Assembly (NCBI RefSeq): GCF_000685965.1
Contig: NZ_JMLE01000005.1
Location: forward strand, 124,001 to 188,000
DNA length: 64,000 nucleotides
Source: Arthrobacter sp. UNC362MFTsu5.1
GTDB lineage: Bacteria > Actinomycetota > Actinomycetes > Actinomycetales > Micrococcaceae
Direction of reading: 5' to 3'
Below the pieces are notes generated by a model. It saw only the letters and a program-made list of their open reading frames with translations, was not told where the DNA came from and made no database searches. This document shows positions 43,331 to 56,279 of this stretch, one piece after another. A program made the translations under genes and the position numbers. Within the stretch, counting starts at the first letter, position 1. Every line of letters starts with the position of its first letter.

Positions 43331-43385
43331 CGGTTCTTTGCAAAGGTGCCGCCGCACAACCCTGCCCCACCACCCCCTGCGAACA

Positions 43386-43423
43386 CGGATGAGGACCGGA
43401 ACAGTGGTTCCGGTCCTCATCCG
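43386..43423. terminator. Strong terminator between DUF6459 and secA
   Basis: A perfect 17-bp stem (43386-43402 with 43407-43423) with loop AGTG, followed by TTTTC on the plus strand. It lies 56 bp after the DUF6459 stop and 37 bp before the secA stop, so it can serve both convergent units. Confidence 0.92.
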
Positions 43424-43459
43424 TTTTCAAGGTGCGGCTGCTCCGGCAGCCGTCAATTC

Positions 43460-46201
<2,742 letters not shown>

Positions 46202-46271
46202 GTGAAGTTGCTCCCAGTCTCAAGCTGCCGAATTCTGGCGTGTTCAGTCTACGGGAGTCACGCACGGCACG

Positions 46272-47519
46272 TTACGCCTGTTCCCTGAGAGCGGATAGTC
46301 CGGTTTCGTGGGCAGCGACGGCCTCGGCAAGGGAAGCGGCAAGGTCGCCGACCGGCGAGACAACCACACCGTCAAGCCCCAGCCATTCAGCCATGAGGTG
46401 GAGTTCCGCGGCAAGTTCGACGGCGGTGTCGGCTGGGGCACCCGGTTCGGCATGCGCCGCCCTCGCCAGGAGCAGCCCGGCCGGCCTGTCAGCTTTGAGG
46501 TCCACCCGAGCCACGATGCCGTCCCGAAGGAGGAACGGGAGGACGTAGTAGCCGAAGCGCCGTTTGGCCTCCGGAGTGTAGATCTCGATCCTGAAGTGGA
46601 AGCCGAAGAGCTCCTCCAGCCGCCGACGCTCAAAGACAAGCGAGTCAAAAGGGCTCAGAAGCGCCCGCCCTGTTGCTGCGCGGGGCAGCCTGGCGTCAAC
46701 GTGCCGGTACACCGGCCGGTCCCAGCCCCGGACCGACACCGGCTCAAGGGTGCCCCCGTCGACCAGGTGCTCCACAGCGGTGGCCGCAGCCTTCAGCGGC
46801 GTGCGGAAGTAGTCGGCGAAGCAGCGGACGGTGCCGATGCCGTGGGCCCTTGCGGCGGCCTCGATGAGCCTGTCCATTGCCGCCGCGGGATCCGCGTCCT
46901 GAGCTCCGCCGCCGTCAAACGCGGTGTAGACCTTGGCGGACAGCGTGTAGCGGCGTTCGAACTGTTCGGTCCGGGAGGAGGCCGAGACAAGTCCTTCCTC
47001 GAACAGATGCTCCAGGACCCGCTTGACCGCGTTCCAGTTCCACCCCCAGTTGTCCGTCCGACGGTCTTCGACATGCCCGATCCGTGCGGTGAGTTCTGCG
47101 GCAGTCAGGGGTTTACTGCTGGTCAGCGCGCTGAGGACTTTCTCGGCGACGTCCGTGCGCAGTTCGGGATCCATGCCGGATGCGCCGACCCATTTCCGGT
47201 TCTGCCACAGCAGCAGGTCCGGAAAATGGTCCGGCCGGATGAAGCTCGCTTCGTGTGCCCAGTACTCCGTCATTCTGCGCGGATGCGTTGAGGCCATCCG
47301 GTGCAGAATGCCGCGGTCATAATTTCCGAGCCGGGAAAAGAAGGGCAGATAGTGGCTGCGGGACAGAACGTTGACGGAATCAATCTGAACCAGGTGGAGC
47401 CGGTCAAAGGTACGGCCCACCGCCCGTGCGCTCACGGGTCCGGCGGGCCGTCCTTTGTCCAATCCCTGGGCTGCCAAAGCGATCCGCCGCGCCTGGATAA
47501 GGCTCAGCGATGCGCCCAT
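46272..47519 (-). CDS. YcaQ-like winged-helix DNA glycosylase family protein
   Basis: A 415-residue protein of the HTH_42/YcaQ family. Early residues (SLIQARRIALAAQGL) form the first winged helix, and HLVQIDSVNVLSRSHYL is the conserved family core; members such as E. coli YcaQ and Streptomyces AlZ unhook DNA interstrand crosslinks or azinomycin adducts. The catalytic QxD-type motif of the family appears as VQIDSV. GGAAGGA precedes the ATG. A repair role is a family inference; the substrate is unknown. Confidence 0.82.
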   Translation of the reverse strand: MGASLSLIQARRIALAAQGLDKGRPAGPVSARAVGRTFDRLHLVQIDSVNVLSRSHYLPFFSRLGNYDRGILHRMASTHPRRMTEYWAHEASFIRPDHFPDLLLWQNRKWVGASGMDPELRTDVAEKVLSALTSSKPLTAAELTARIGHVEDRRTDNWGWNWNAVKRVLEHLFEEGLVSASSRTEQFERRYTLSAKVYTAFDGGGAQDADPAAAMDRLIEAAARAHGIGTVRCFADYFRTPLKAAATAVEHLVDGGTLEPVSVRGWDRPVYRHVDARLPRAATGRALLSPFDSLVFERRRLEELFGFHFRIEIYTPEAKRRFGYYVLPFLLRDGIVARVDLKADRPAGLLLARAAHAEPGAPADTAVELAAELHLMAEWLGLDGVVVSPVGDLAASLAEAVAAHETGLSALREQA

Positions 47520-47568
47520 GTCAGTCCTTCCGTTGGCTGGTCAACACCAGCTTAGGCGGACGCGCGGC

Positions 47569-48294
47569 TTAAGGGCGCGCAGGTTCATCCTCCGAGCGGT
47601 AGGCGAGGATCTTTTCCTCGACAGCTGCTTCGCCCGGTTCGCACGTCTGGTCCAGGCTGATGACGCCGTAGGTCCACCCGTCGCGGCGGTACACCACGGA
47701 CGGTGCTTTGGTTTCCTTGTCCACGAAGAGGTAGAAGTCGTGGCCCACGAGCTCCATGTTGTCGACGGCATCGTCGAGCGTGAGGGACGCCGCGGGGAAC
47801 ACCTTGCGGCGGATCAGAACCGGAGAATCCCCTGCGGGGATGTCGTTGTCGACCTCGTAGGGCGACTTTTCAACGGGCGCGGCCTGGGGCTCCTGGTGGT
47901 TGATGGCCTCCACATACAGAGGCTCGGTGGTGCTTGCCGGCTCAAGGCTGGCAGTTGCCTCGCGGACGGCCTTGGGTGTGTGCCGCCCGTGGTGGACCTT
48001 CTTACGATCCTTGGCCCGGCGAAGGCGCTCAAGAAGCTTGTTGTAAGCGAGATCGAACGCGGCGAACTTGTCGGCGGCGCTTGCCTCTGCACGAATGACG
48101 GGGCCGCGGCCCAAGACGGTCAGCTCAACCGTGAGCAAGTCTGCGGTCTGGCGGGCCTTGGTCTCCTTGGAGACCTTCGCGTCCACCCGTTGGACCTTGT
48201 CTCCCAGCGATGCGATCTTTGAGATCTTCTCGTCGGCGTATTCGCGGAAGCGGTCTGAAACCGTCAAATTCCGTCCGCTGATCATGAACTCCAT
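47569..48294 (-). CDS. hpf: Long-form ribosome hibernation promoting factor
   Basis: A 241-residue protein. The N-terminal S30AE domain (MEFMISGRNLTVSDRFREY..., about 1-105) binds the small subunit decoding region. A linker joins it to the C-terminal dimerisation domain (RKVFPAASLTLDDAVDNMELVGHDFYLF) that pairs two 70S ribosomes into 100S. The ATG at 48294 has GGAGGG 4-7 bases upstream; the longer frame to 48333 adds residues unlike the family. Same order as Rv3241c after comF. Confidence 0.95.
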   Translation of the reverse strand: MEFMISGRNLTVSDRFREYADEKISKIASLGDKVQRVDAKVSKETKARQTADLLTVELTVLGRGPVIRAEASAADKFAAFDLAYNKLLERLRRAKDRKKVHHGRHTPKAVREATASLEPASTTEPLYVEAINHQEPQAAPVEKSPYEVDNDIPAGDSPVLIRRKVFPAASLTLDDAVDNMELVGHDFYLFVDKETKAPSVVYRRDGWTYGVISLDQTCEPGEAAVEEKILAYRSEDEPARP

Positions 48295-48471
48295 GGTGCC
48301 CTCCAAATGACTTCGGTGACACGACGGCGGCACTTCCCGGGGCCGATCTGACTGACAGTCGAGCCCCTTTCCGAGCCGCTATCGACAGGTACAACTGATC
48401 TTGGTACCCACAACCGACGTTAGTTCATCGGTACCCGTTATTCACCTTTTCTTCATTTATTTTTTTCAATG

Positions 48472-49392
48472 TCAGCCGCCAGTCCCTGCTGTGGCACCGT
48501 GAACGGCCGGTGGGTCGGCGGCGTCGGGCGGGCGTGTCGCCGCCAGCACTACGGCACCCATCACAACGCCTCCCGCCCGGTGGACGGCACGCGCTGCTTC
48601 CGCCAGGGTGGCACCGGTGGTGAGGACATCATCAACGATGATGCACGGGCGTCCGCGGATGTCCGGCGCGAGCGGCGACAATCGTGCCTGCATGGACCCC
48701 CGGACACGTTTGGCGCGGGCACCCCGCCCGAGTCCCTTTTGACCTCCGGCCAGCGGGTGCGCTGGAACCAGCGCCCGGAGGCGTCCGGACAGGTCATGAT
48801 TGGAAGCTGCCCCTTCGGTAAGGGCACTTCCCTTGCGGAGTGCGTTGGTGAGGTTCCCGGCGCCGAGGCCCCCGCGGCGGTCCAAATTCCGCAGCAGGAG
48901 GTGCACGGGGCTGAAGCCTCGCTTCCTGAATGCGCTGTTGGTGGTGGGAACGGGTATCAGGCAGTATCCCTGCAAAGTTCCGGCCGCGCCGCTGATGGCC
49001 CGTCCCAGCGCCTTGGACAACACCGCTCCGAGCTGCCCCTGGCCATGTTTCTTAAACGACAACACAGCCTGCGCGAGTTCCTCGCGATACATGCCTGCTG
49101 CGACGACGGGGAGGATCACCGAACCGTTCACGTCCATGAGGGCAGGAGCCTGCCCCTCAGCGCGGAACGGAGTCCTCGTGAGGATACGCACCGCCCGCTC
49201 GCAGGGTCCGCACAGCGCGAAGTCCTCCGTCCCGCAACAGACGCATTCAACCGGCGCCGCCAGCGCCAGTAGCTCGCGGCCCGCCATGGCTGCACGGTCC
49301 GCAGCCCGCGGCCACCATTGTGAGTAGTCACTGCGGTGCTTTGCCGCAGTGGGTGCGGGCGGTTCAAGGTCCGGGTCCGGGCTTCTCTCCAC
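48472..49392 (-). CDS. comFC: ComFC-family phosphoribosyltransferase-like protein
   Basis: A 306-residue protein with a zinc-finger-like cluster (Cys50, 52, 53, 61, 64) and a PRTase core ending in the PRPP loop IIVDDVLTTGAT near 254-265. PVPTTNSAFRKRGFS is the other family hallmark. Homologues (ComFC, GntX) take part in DNA uptake in naturally competent bacteria and in unknown roles elsewhere. The start is a GTG at 49392; an ATG at 49287 (residue 36) would still keep the zinc cluster, so the start is uncertain. Confidence 0.85.
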   Translation of the reverse strand: MERSPDPDLEPPAPTAAKHRSDYSQWWPRAADRAAMAGRELLALAAPVECVCCGTEDFALCGPCERAVRILTRTPFRAEGQAPALMDVNGSVILPVVAAGMYREELAQAVLSFKKHGQGQLGAVLSKALGRAISGAAGTLQGYCLIPVPTTNSAFRKRGFSPVHLLLRNLDRRGGLGAGNLTNALRKGSALTEGAASNHDLSGRLRALVPAHPLAGGQKGLGRGARAKRVRGSMQARLSPLAPDIRGRPCIIVDDVLTTGATLAEAARAVHRAGGVVMGAVVLAATRPPDAADPPAVHGATAGTGG

Positions 49393-49482
49393 ATGCCAAG
49401 CCTCCAGGGCGGGCGGCTCCGCCGGAAGTGGCGTGTCCGCCTATGTGGATTCGGCGCCTATGGGGAAAAGGTACCGCCGTCC

Positions 49483-51204
49483 CTAGCCGGGGAAGGACGG
49501 GTCCACAGGCCCCTTCAGCTGGGGCGACCAGCCGTTTCCAAGGCGCTGGAAGATGCCGTCGGCGGACTGCCCGAAAATTTCCTCCGGGCCGTTGCCGGCG
49601 CTGATGGCCGTAAGCCCGGGCCAGGGCGCCAGCTGCTGGGGCTGTGACGCCGCCAAGGACAGCAGTTCGGGCGTCACGTTGTCAGTTGCCGATGCTTTCA
49701 TGACCGCGACGGTGGTGTCACTGACCCACACACCTCGGTCCGGATCGCGGTCGGTCAGGAGGGTGGTCGGGGCCGTGAGGTCGCGGGGAGTGCCGTCTGC
49801 CGTGCGGACGATTCCCGTCACCTGCACCCGGGTTTTTCCGTTTTGCTCAGAAATCACGAGTGCACGAACGCCTTCACGCGATATGCGGAATTCCTTGACG
49901 GTACGACCGGCCAGCCAGGCAGGGGCCAGCGTGACGGTGGGGATGTTGGCGCCCTCCGGAATTCCGGTGGGCCGGTAGGCAAGCACTTCCGTGGCCCCGT
50001 TGGCGCCGGGTCCGGCCGTCCAGACCCAATCCTGCTGGCCGAACGACGGGCGGGTGAGGGTGCTGCGGGTGGTCAGCGCCCGTGCCGGCTGTCCCGGCAC
50101 GATGGAGTACAAGGTGGTCCGGCTGCCGTTCAGGAACGCCGCCGACTGCGATATCGGCGATTCGGCAGGGGAAGCCGGGCCAAGGGCCCCCACCGGCTGA
50201 ATGTCCGGGAGCGGCGAGATCCGGTTGTTTTCGTATCGGACCAGTTGGCCGTCGTTAACCGCGATCTGGCGGGCCGGCACGTTCTTGTCCCGGACAGGGG
50301 GCAGCACGGACCCGTTGTCCTCGACCCGGACAAGGTCCTGGTTCGCGCGCAGTTCGACGTTGACCACATCCGGCTGGCCGCGGAAGGAAAGGGCCAGTTG
50401 GGTCTGCATCCTCAGCCGATCCTCATTGGAGGCCTCCACGAGTTCCTTGGCTGACAGATCAACCTGCGCTGCGCCGGAGACGACCGGGACGGATTCCCGT
50501 GTCAGTTTCATCCCGGACGGGAAGGCACTGACCACGGCTCCTTTGAGGTACGGGGCGGGTCCGCTCAGCAAGGCGCTGGTCATCGCCTTGACCGTTTTCT
50601 TCTTGTTGAACCATCGGACGTCGGGCACGGCATACGTGAAGCCGGGATCGTAAAAATAGATGGGGTAGGCGCCGTAAATCACCTTGAATGTCTGCTCCGG
50701 GATGGCGATCCCGTCGGGAATGGCGGAGATGCGCCACTGGCCGTCCACCTGCGTCAGCGTGACCGGAATTTTCTCCTTGGTGCCTTCGGGGAACTGTGTG
50801 GCAATCCCGTCCGCGTCAACGGAGTAGGCGACGTCCAGTTCGTAGTTGTAGACGTTTTCCACCCCGGTGCGGACCACTTTGGTTGAGCGGAAGACCAGGG
50901 TCCGCTGGTCCGGTTTCCACGCAACAGATGCTGCTTGAGTGAGGTATTCCCTCGCCACGGCGTAGTCGTCCTCGTAGCCACTGCCAGCGAGGTAGAAGTC
51001 TTCAATGACGGATTCGGGGCCGGCGCCTTCACGCGGTGCAACGGGGAAGAAGACGGGCGCATTGTTTGGCTTGCCCGCGCTCTCGTCGGTACTTTTCCCC
51101 ACGGGCCCCGAGCGCGGAATCTGGGCGCAGGAGGTGAGCAGCAGGAGCAATACAGTCATCAAGGCCGCGGCCGCCGTGCCAAACCGCCGTGTGATACCGG
51201 TCAT
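49483..51204 (-). CDS. lpqB: Lipoprotein LpqB, partner of MtrAB
   Basis: A 573-residue exported lipoprotein. The signal ends in a lipobox LLTSC with the lipidated Cys26. A GerMN domain follows (about 40-330) and a C-terminal beta-propeller-like region. In actinobacteria LpqB interacts with the extracellular part of MtrB and affects its signalling. The ATG at 51204 overlaps the mtrB stop by 4 bp (ATGA) and starts the signal peptide; the open frame extends 99 codons upstream inside mtrB but is not its protein. It ends 90 bp before comFC. Confidence 0.93.
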   Translation of the reverse strand: MTGITRRFGTAAAALMTVLLLLLTSCAQIPRSGPVGKSTDESAGKPNNAPVFFPVAPREGAGPESVIEDFYLAGSGYEDDYAVAREYLTQAASVAWKPDQRTLVFRSTKVVRTGVENVYNYELDVAYSVDADGIATQFPEGTKEKIPVTLTQVDGQWRISAIPDGIAIPEQTFKVIYGAYPIYFYDPGFTYAVPDVRWFNKKKTVKAMTSALLSGPAPYLKGAVVSAFPSGMKLTRESVPVVSGAAQVDLSAKELVEASNEDRLRMQTQLALSFRGQPDVVNVELRANQDLVRVEDNGSVLPPVRDKNVPARQIAVNDGQLVRYENNRISPLPDIQPVGALGPASPAESPISQSAAFLNGSRTTLYSIVPGQPARALTTRSTLTRPSFGQQDWVWTAGPGANGATEVLAYRPTGIPEGANIPTVTLAPAWLAGRTVKEFRISREGVRALVISEQNGKTRVQVTGIVRTADGTPRDLTAPTTLLTDRDPDRGVWVSDTTVAVMKASATDNVTPELLSLAASQPQQLAPWPGLTAISAGNGPEEIFGQSADGIFQRLGNGWSPQLKGPVDPSFPG

Positions 51205-53189
51205 TTTGCTTCTTCCCGGCCCTCGCCGTGCTTCGACCCCGGAGCAACTGCTGACGGCACGGCCGGCTGGGGCTCTGCCTGCCCTGTGGGCGGCCCGGCA
51301 GGACCGCCGTCGGCTCCTGCTTCCTCCGGTAGGGCTACGGTTCCAAACAGCAGCATGGTGCCCTGGCCCGATCCGCCCGGCAATTCGACGTCGGCCGGTT
51401 CCAGCTGGAGCGGCGATTTGGTGATCGCTTCGCCCTGCCGCAGGGGCAGCGTCAGCCGGAAGTTCGATCCAGTCCCCTTGCTGCCCCAGGCCTGGAGCCA
51501 CCCGTTATGAAGTTTGGTGTCCTCCGCGGCGATGGACAGGCCCAGCCCGCTGCCGCCCGTGGTCCGCGCCCGGGCGGGGTCCGCACGCCAGAAACGGTCA
51601 AACACCCTGGCGGCTTCCGCCTGCGTCATGCCGATGCCGTGGTCGCGGACGGCCACCGCCACGGCGGTTTCGTTCGCTGCGACGGAAATGCTGACCGGTT
51701 TGCCTTCGCTGTGCTCGAGCGCGTTCAGCACCAGGTTGCGGAGAATCCGCTCGATGCGCCGGTCATCCATCTCCACCACGATGCTCTCTTCCCGCGAATT
51801 GATGGTGACCTCGGAACCGTACTCGGCCGCGACCGGCCCTGCGTCCTCCACGACATTGGCCACGAGCTGAAGGATATCGGTGGGTTCGGCGTCGAGTACC
51901 GCCACGCCGGCATCGAAGCGTGAAATCTCAAGCAGGTCAGCCAGGAGCGACTGGAACCGTTCCACCTGGTTGTAGAGCAGTTCCGCGGAGCGCTTGTTGA
52001 TGGGGTCGAAATCGTGCCGTGCGTCGTACAGAACCTCGGCGGCCATCCGCACTGTGGTCAGCGGCGTGCGAAGCTCGTGGGACACGTCCGAGACGAAGCG
52101 CTGCTGCATCTGCGACAAGGTAGCCAGCTGCGTGATCTGTTCCTGCAGGCTGGCGGCCATGTGATTGAACGATGCGCCCAGCCGCGCCACTTCGTCCTCG
52201 CCCTTGACCACCATTCGTTCCTGGAGCTGCCCGGCCGCCAGCTTTTCCGACACCACCGCGGCGTGGCTGACCGGGCTGACCACGTTGCGCGTCACATACC
52301 AGGCAATGGCACCGATGATCAGCACAAGTACCGCGCCGCCGGCCAGGAGGACATTCTGTATCTCGTCGAGGGTCTTCTGTGCAGTGTTGAGGTCGTAAAT
52401 AAGGTACAGCTCGTACACGGTGCCGTTGAAGGTGACCTTGTTGCCCACGGCGATGCCCGGCCGGTCCTCGGTTCCCACGGGGAACTCCGTGGATGCCCAG
52501 AACTGGTCCTTTCCGGACTCCTGGACGGCCTTCCGCAGCTCCGGCGGAATCACGCTAATGGTCAGCTGGTCCGAGGCCCGCGATTCCACCCAGCGGTTTC
52601 GGGGCTTGGTCTGTTCGGGCATGGCCTCGAACACGTAGCGCCGCTGGATCACGTTTCCGCGCCCCTCCACGGCATTCAAGGTGTCGTAGACCAGCGTAAT
52701 GACGCTTGACTGGTCGGTGACCTGGGCGCCGTCGAACGTGTCCTGGACCTGTTTGACGTTATAGAGCGTCTCCGACTCCGCCTGCGTCAACCGCTCCTGG
52801 AACAGGTTGTTGGCGATCTGGTTCGACAGGTAGGCGCCAACCACTGCGAAAGAACCGATCGACAGCAGCAGCGTGGTGAGGACCGTCCGGAACTGCAAGG
52901 ACCGGCGCCAGCGCCTGTGCAGTGCCCGCAGCAGGAAACGGACGCCCGGCAGGAGCCTGATCAGCCCGGTCCGGACGAGCCGCGAGACCCGCAGGCCCAC
53001 GATCCGGGCCCGGCGGACCCAGATCCGGGCACGGAACGGCAACCCGGAGAGCACACCTGCGATGGCGTCGGTGTGTTCCGGAGCGCTGTGGACGTGGGGG
53101 TGTTCCGTTTTTGGCGGTCGGGCTATCTCCGGCTCATTGCCGGCGTCGCCGCTGGACGGTTCAGGAACCTGCTTTGTAGCCGACACCAC
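51201..53189 (-). CDS. mtrB: Sensor histidine kinase MtrB
   Basis: A 662-residue membrane kinase. A polar, Arg-rich N-terminus precedes helix 1 (about 102-122); an extracytoplasmic sensor (about 123-280) is followed by helix 2 (281-300), a HAMP domain, the phospho-acceptor SHELRTP (H371) and the HATPase with N box and GSGLGLS. The C-terminal 60 residues are Pro/Ala/Gly-rich. It signals to MtrA, which controls wall metabolism and division. The GTG start at 53189 lies 29 bp inside mtrA; a second GTG follows at once. Confidence 0.95.
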   Translation of the reverse strand: MVSATKQVPEPSSGDAGNEPEIARPPKTEHPHVHSAPEHTDAIAGVLSGLPFRARIWVRRARIVGLRVSRLVRTGLIRLLPGVRFLLRALHRRWRRSLQFRTVLTTLLLSIGSFAVVGAYLSNQIANNLFQERLTQAESETLYNVKQVQDTFDGAQVTDQSSVITLVYDTLNAVEGRGNVIQRRYVFEAMPEQTKPRNRWVESRASDQLTISVIPPELRKAVQESGKDQFWASTEFPVGTEDRPGIAVGNKVTFNGTVYELYLIYDLNTAQKTLDEIQNVLLAGGAVLVLIIGAIAWYVTRNVVSPVSHAAVVSEKLAAGQLQERMVVKGEDEVARLGASFNHMAASLQEQITQLATLSQMQQRFVSDVSHELRTPLTTVRMAAEVLYDARHDFDPINKRSAELLYNQVERFQSLLADLLEISRFDAGVAVLDAEPTDILQLVANVVEDAGPVAAEYGSEVTINSREESIVVEMDDRRIERILRNLVLNALEHSEGKPVSISVAANETAVAVAVRDHGIGMTQAEAARVFDRFWRADPARARTTGGSGLGLSIAAEDTKLHNGWLQAWGSKGTGSNFRLTLPLRQGEAITKSPLQLEPADVELPGGSGQGTMLLFGTVALPEEAGADGGPAGPPTGQAEPQPAVPSAVAPGSKHGEGREEAK

Positions 53190-53835
53190 GGACCGTCAAA
53201 ACTACTTCGGGGGCTTCGGGGTCGCGCTCGATCTTTGACCTCAGCCGCTGGACGTGGACGTTCACAAGGCGGGTGTCTGCCGCGTGCCGGTATCCCCAGA
53301 CCTGCTCCAGCAGCAGTTCGCGGGTGAAGACCTGCCACGGTTTACGGGCAAGCGCAACAAGCAGATCGAACTCGAGGGGCGTCAGCGAAATGCGTTCGTC
53401 GTTCCGGCTCACCAGGTGGCCGGCCACATCAATGGTGATGTCGGCGATGCGAAGCGTTTCGGGGGCCTTCTGGTCACCGGGGCGGAGCCGGGCGCGGACA
53501 CGGGCCACCAATTCCGCCGGCTTGAACGGTTTGGGAACGTAATCGTCCGCCCCCGATTCCAGGCCGCGGACCACGTCCGAGGTATCCGACTTGGCGGTCA
53601 GCATGACGATGGGCGAATCCGACTCGGCGCGGATCTGCCGGCACACTTCGATCCCGTCCATGCCCGGAAGCATCAGGTCAAGCAGCACGAGATCAGGCTT
53701 CGAGGAGCGGAAGACTTCCAGCGCCTGCCCGCCGTCCGCGCAAAAGACGGGCTCAAATCCGTCATTGCGCAGGACAATACCGATCATCTCGGCCAGCGCT
53801 TCGTCATCGTCCACTACCAGAATGCGTGCCTTCAT
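53161..53835 (-). CDS. mtrA: Response regulator MtrA (OmpR/PhoB family)
   Basis: A 224-residue regulator with a receiver domain (phospho-acceptor Asp53 in LLDLMLPG, Lys102-region KPF) and a winged-helix DNA-binding domain (RTRLVNVHVQRLRSKIERDPEAPE). It is nearly identical in plan to mycobacterial MtrA. Its ATG has no clear ribosome-binding site; the sequence before it is AT-rich (TATATAAC) in contrast to the surrounding GC-rich DNA. It heads the mtrA-mtrB-lpqB operon. Confidence 0.97.
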   Translation of the reverse strand: MKARILVVDDDEALAEMIGIVLRNDGFEPVFCADGGQALEVFRSSKPDLVLLDLMLPGMDGIEVCRQIRAESDSPIVMLTAKSDTSDVVRGLESGADDYVPKPFKPAELVARVRARLRPGDQKAPETLRIADITIDVAGHLVSRNDERISLTPLEFDLLVALARKPWQVFTRELLLEQVWGYRHAADTRLVNVHVQRLRSKIERDPEAPEVVLTVRGVGYKAGS

Positions 53836-53893
53836 AGTTATATATTCGCCTATTGAATGGGCTTTGTCCCGTTGAGGGCCGACACGGCATGGC

Positions 53894-53939
53894 GCGGGGA
53901 CCCGCCGTACGGGGCGCGCTTCCGACGGCGGGTCCCCGC
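53894..53939. promoter_or_regulatory. 15-bp perfect hairpin between mtrA and the membrane gene
   Basis: GCGGGGACCCGCCGT (53894-53908) pairs exactly with ACGGCGGGTCCCCGC (53925-53939), loop 16 bases, no T-run. It lies about 60 bases before the mtrA ATG and 155 before the divergent TTG start at 54094. It may be a leader structure or an operator. A transcription barrier is a weaker option. Confidence 0.45.
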
Positions 53940-54093
53940 CACAGCGGGAAGAATCAGCCGGAAGCTATGAGGCATGCAGGCAAAACTATAGGCTGGGAGC
54001 GGGCCGGACGGTGCAGTTCACCGCCGGTCCGGAGCGCCGGGCGGAAGTTGTGGCCGGGCGGCTCGCGGACAGCGTCTTTTGGGGAGGAACAGG

Positions 54094-55536
54094 TTGTCAG
54101 AGCAGGATCCGAACGCGTGGCCCGGGGAGGGCAAGCCGCAGCCGGTGCAGCCACTCCCCTGGGACGCACCCGCGCAGTGGAACGCACCGCCGCCCGCCTA
54201 TGGCGGCCAGCCCCAGTGGGGCTCCCCCCATCCCGGAACGCAGCCGGCTCCTCAGCAGCCGTACGGTCAGCCAGGATACGTTCAGCAGCCGTACGGTCAG
54301 CCGGGATACGTTCAACCCGGATATGTCGCCCCGCCAAAGCCCGGCGTCGTGCCCCTGCGGCCCCTGTTGTTCGGCGAAATCCTGGACGGGTCGTTTCAGA
54401 CCATCAGGCGGAACGCCGGGGCGATGCTGGGGGCGGCACTTCTTGCCCAAACCCTGGCAACCGTTGTCAGCGCAGTCGTTACAGCGGAGACCGAATCGCG
54501 CGGACAGTCGATCGCAACGTGGGTGTCCGGCATGGCTCCCCCCGAAATGATCGGACTGGGCTTTGGCCTCCTCATCGGCGCCGCCATCCTAGGACTCCTG
54601 TCCTTCTTCATCTCCATCGTGCTGCAGGGTGTGATGGCCGTTCCCGTGGCCCGGTCTGTCCTGAACTGGCGCACGGGATTCAAGGAGATGTGGAAGCTGT
54701 CGCGATCCAAAATCGGATCGCTGCTGGCTTATGGCGGGCTGCAGCTCCTGGCGGGCATCACCCTGGGCGTCGTGCTGGTCGGCGCAGTGGTGCTCCTGGT
54801 TGACGGCATGCGCGGATCGTCGGCATTGATCCTCGTCCCGCTGTTCCTCGGTTCCATGCTGATCGTGGTGTGGCTCTCCATCCGGCTCCTCCTGGCGCCG
54901 ACGGCGATCGTCGTCGAGCAGCTGGACGTCCTTGACGGCCTGCGGAGGTCCTGGCAGCTCACCCGTCACAGCTGGTGGCGCATCTTCGGCATCCTGTTGG
55001 TCATTTCCCTCCTGATCGGCATCATCAGCCAGATTGTGCTGATCCCCCTCGGGCTCGCCTCCGGCGGGCTCTCCTCCGTCATCGCCCCGCACGGCGACGA
55101 CGCCGGCCAGCGCGCCCTCGACGCGGGTCTCGGGATCGCTGCGATCATCGTCACCGCAGTGATCGGGGCTGTCGGCTACGCTTTCCAGACTTCGGTGATG
55201 GGGCTCCTCTATTTTGATCTCCGGATGCGCAAGGAGGGCCTTGACCTCGCCCTCCAGCGGCAGCTCGAATCGGGCAACGAGGCCGACGGCGTTCCCGGAC
55301 GCGGTGTGGCCCCGGAAGTGAACTTCGCGGGACGACCTCCCACCGGCAACTGGCCCCAGCCGCCTTACGGACACTCGCCTTACAACTCGCCGTACGCGCA
55401 GCCACCGTATAACCCGCCGCCGGGCTACGGGCCGCAGCCCCCGTACAACCCGCCGCCGGGCTACAACCCGCCCGGCTACAACCCGCCGCCGAGCTACGGG
55501 CCGCACCAAACCAATCCGCCGCCGGGCGCCGGATGA
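54094..55536 (+). CDS. Multi-spanning membrane protein with Pro/Tyr/Gln-rich tails
   Basis: A 480-residue protein with an N-terminal Pro/Gln/Tyr-rich region of about 80 residues, six to eight hydrophobic helices (about 95-390, with PLLFGEILDGSF before the first), and a C-terminal PPYNPPPGY-type tail. The middle part resembles the membrane domain found in glycerophosphoryl diester phosphodiesterase-like proteins, but there is no catalytic phosphodiesterase domain. The TTG at 54094 is chosen because GGAGG lies 6 bases upstream. It starts a five-gene operon with DUF4129, DUF4350, MoxR and DUF58 genes. Function is unknown; a scaffold for MoxR-linked assembly is inferred. Confidence 0.75.
   Translation: MSEQDPNAWPGEGKPQPVQPLPWDAPAQWNAPPPAYGGQPQWGSPHPGTQPAPQQPYGQPGYVQQPYGQPGYVQPGYVAPPKPGVVPLRPLLFGEILDGSFQTIRRNAGAMLGAALLAQTLATVVSAVVTAETESRGQSIATWVSGMAPPEMIGLGFGLLIGAAILGLLSFFISIVLQGVMAVPVARSVLNWRTGFKEMWKLSRSKIGSLLAYGGLQLLAGITLGVVLVGAVVLLVDGMRGSSALILVPLFLGSMLIVVWLSIRLLLAPTAIVVEQLDVLDGLRRSWQLTRHSWWRIFGILLVISLLIGIISQIVLIPLGLASGGLSSVIAPHGDDAGQRALDAGLGIAAIIVTAVIGAVGYAFQTSVMGLLYFDLRMRKEGLDLALQRQLESGNEADGVPGRGVAPEVNFAGRPPTGNWPQPPYGHSPYNSPYAQPPYNPPPGYGPQPPYNPPPGYNPPGYNPPPSYGPHQTNPPPGAG
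54253..54312 (+). repeat. Two tandem 30-bp repeats coding QQPYGQPGYV
   Basis: Two adjacent copies, 54253-54282 and 54283-54312, differ by about one base, so the duplication is recent. They encode part of the N-terminal low-complexity tail of the membrane protein. A third, shortened copy (QPGYV) follows. Such repeats can change in number by slippage. Confidence 0.8.
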
Positions 55537-56279
55537 GCCGGCCAGGCCCATACGAGTCGGCATCCGAAATGGCGTCTCCGGCCTGGGTGGTTCTGCAGTC
55601 GACGTTGGACCGCGCGCAGGTTGTGCCTCCCGCTCCACCAGTGGAACCCGGCAGCGAGGAGGCCCGCAGGTGGGCCGCCGAAGAGCTCTCCAAACCCGTC
55701 TACCAGGACGCGCAGCCCGACTGGCTCACCGACCTCTGGCGGCAGTTCACTGACTGGCTGCGATCCCTCGGCAGCGGCGACCCTGCCATGGACAGCGGAG
55801 TTGCGGTACCGGCCATCGGAGTGACAATCCTGGTCCTCATCGCCGTCGCTGTCCTTCTCGCGCGCCCCCGGTTGAACGCCCGGCGCCGGCGCCCCGCCGG
55901 GGACGACGTGGACGCCGATCCTTCCGTCAGCCCGGCCGAATACCGGCGGCGCGCTGCGGCAGCCGCGGCGCGCTCCGAGTGGCGTACCGCCGTCGTCGAA
56001 CAGTTCCGCGCCATGGTCCGGTCCGCGGAGGACCGCACGGTCATCGATCCCCTGCCCGGCCGGACGGCGGACGAGGTGGCCGGCCAGCTGGCCGGGGCCT
56101 TCGGCAGCCATGCCGCCGAACTCCGTCACGCTGCCGGCATCTTCGACGCTGCCCGGTACGGCAGTGCCGACGCCACGGCCAGCGACCATGCCGTGCTGGT
56201 TGCGCTGGATCAGCGCCTGGACGCAGCAAAGCCCGACTTCGGACAGCCTGCCGCAGACCGGCTGGTGCTGCCACGATGA
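55533..56279 (+). CDS. DUF4129 domain membrane protein
   Basis: A 248-residue protein with one membrane helix near residue 95-115 and a cytoplasmic C-terminal DUF4129 region (SPAEYRRRAAAAAARSEWRTAVVEQFRAMVR ... RTADEVAGQL). It overlaps the previous gene by 4 bp (ATGA) and the next by 4 bp. DUF4129 proteins accompany MoxR/DUF58 operons across actinobacteria; their activity is unknown. Confidence 0.85.
   Translation: MSRPGPYESASEMASPAWVVLQSTLDRAQVVPPAPPVEPGSEEARRWAAEELSKPVYQDAQPDWLTDLWRQFTDWLRSLGSGDPAMDSGVAVPAIGVTILVLIAVAVLLARPRLNARRRRPAGDDVDADPSVSPAEYRRRAAAAAARSEWRTAVVEQFRAMVRSAEDRTVIDPLPGRTADEVAGQLAGAFGSHAAELRHAAGIFDAARYGSADATASDHAVLVALDQRLDAAKPDFGQPAADRLVLPR

Noticed and set aside
48403..48435. 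Two GGTACC palindromes upstream of hpf
   Set aside because: They are short, 27 bp apart, and no regulator with this target was recognised; they could be chance.
51205..51501. N-terminal extension of the lpqB frame
   Set aside because: It runs inside mtrB in another frame, while a signal peptide with lipobox starts at 51204 at an ATGA junction.
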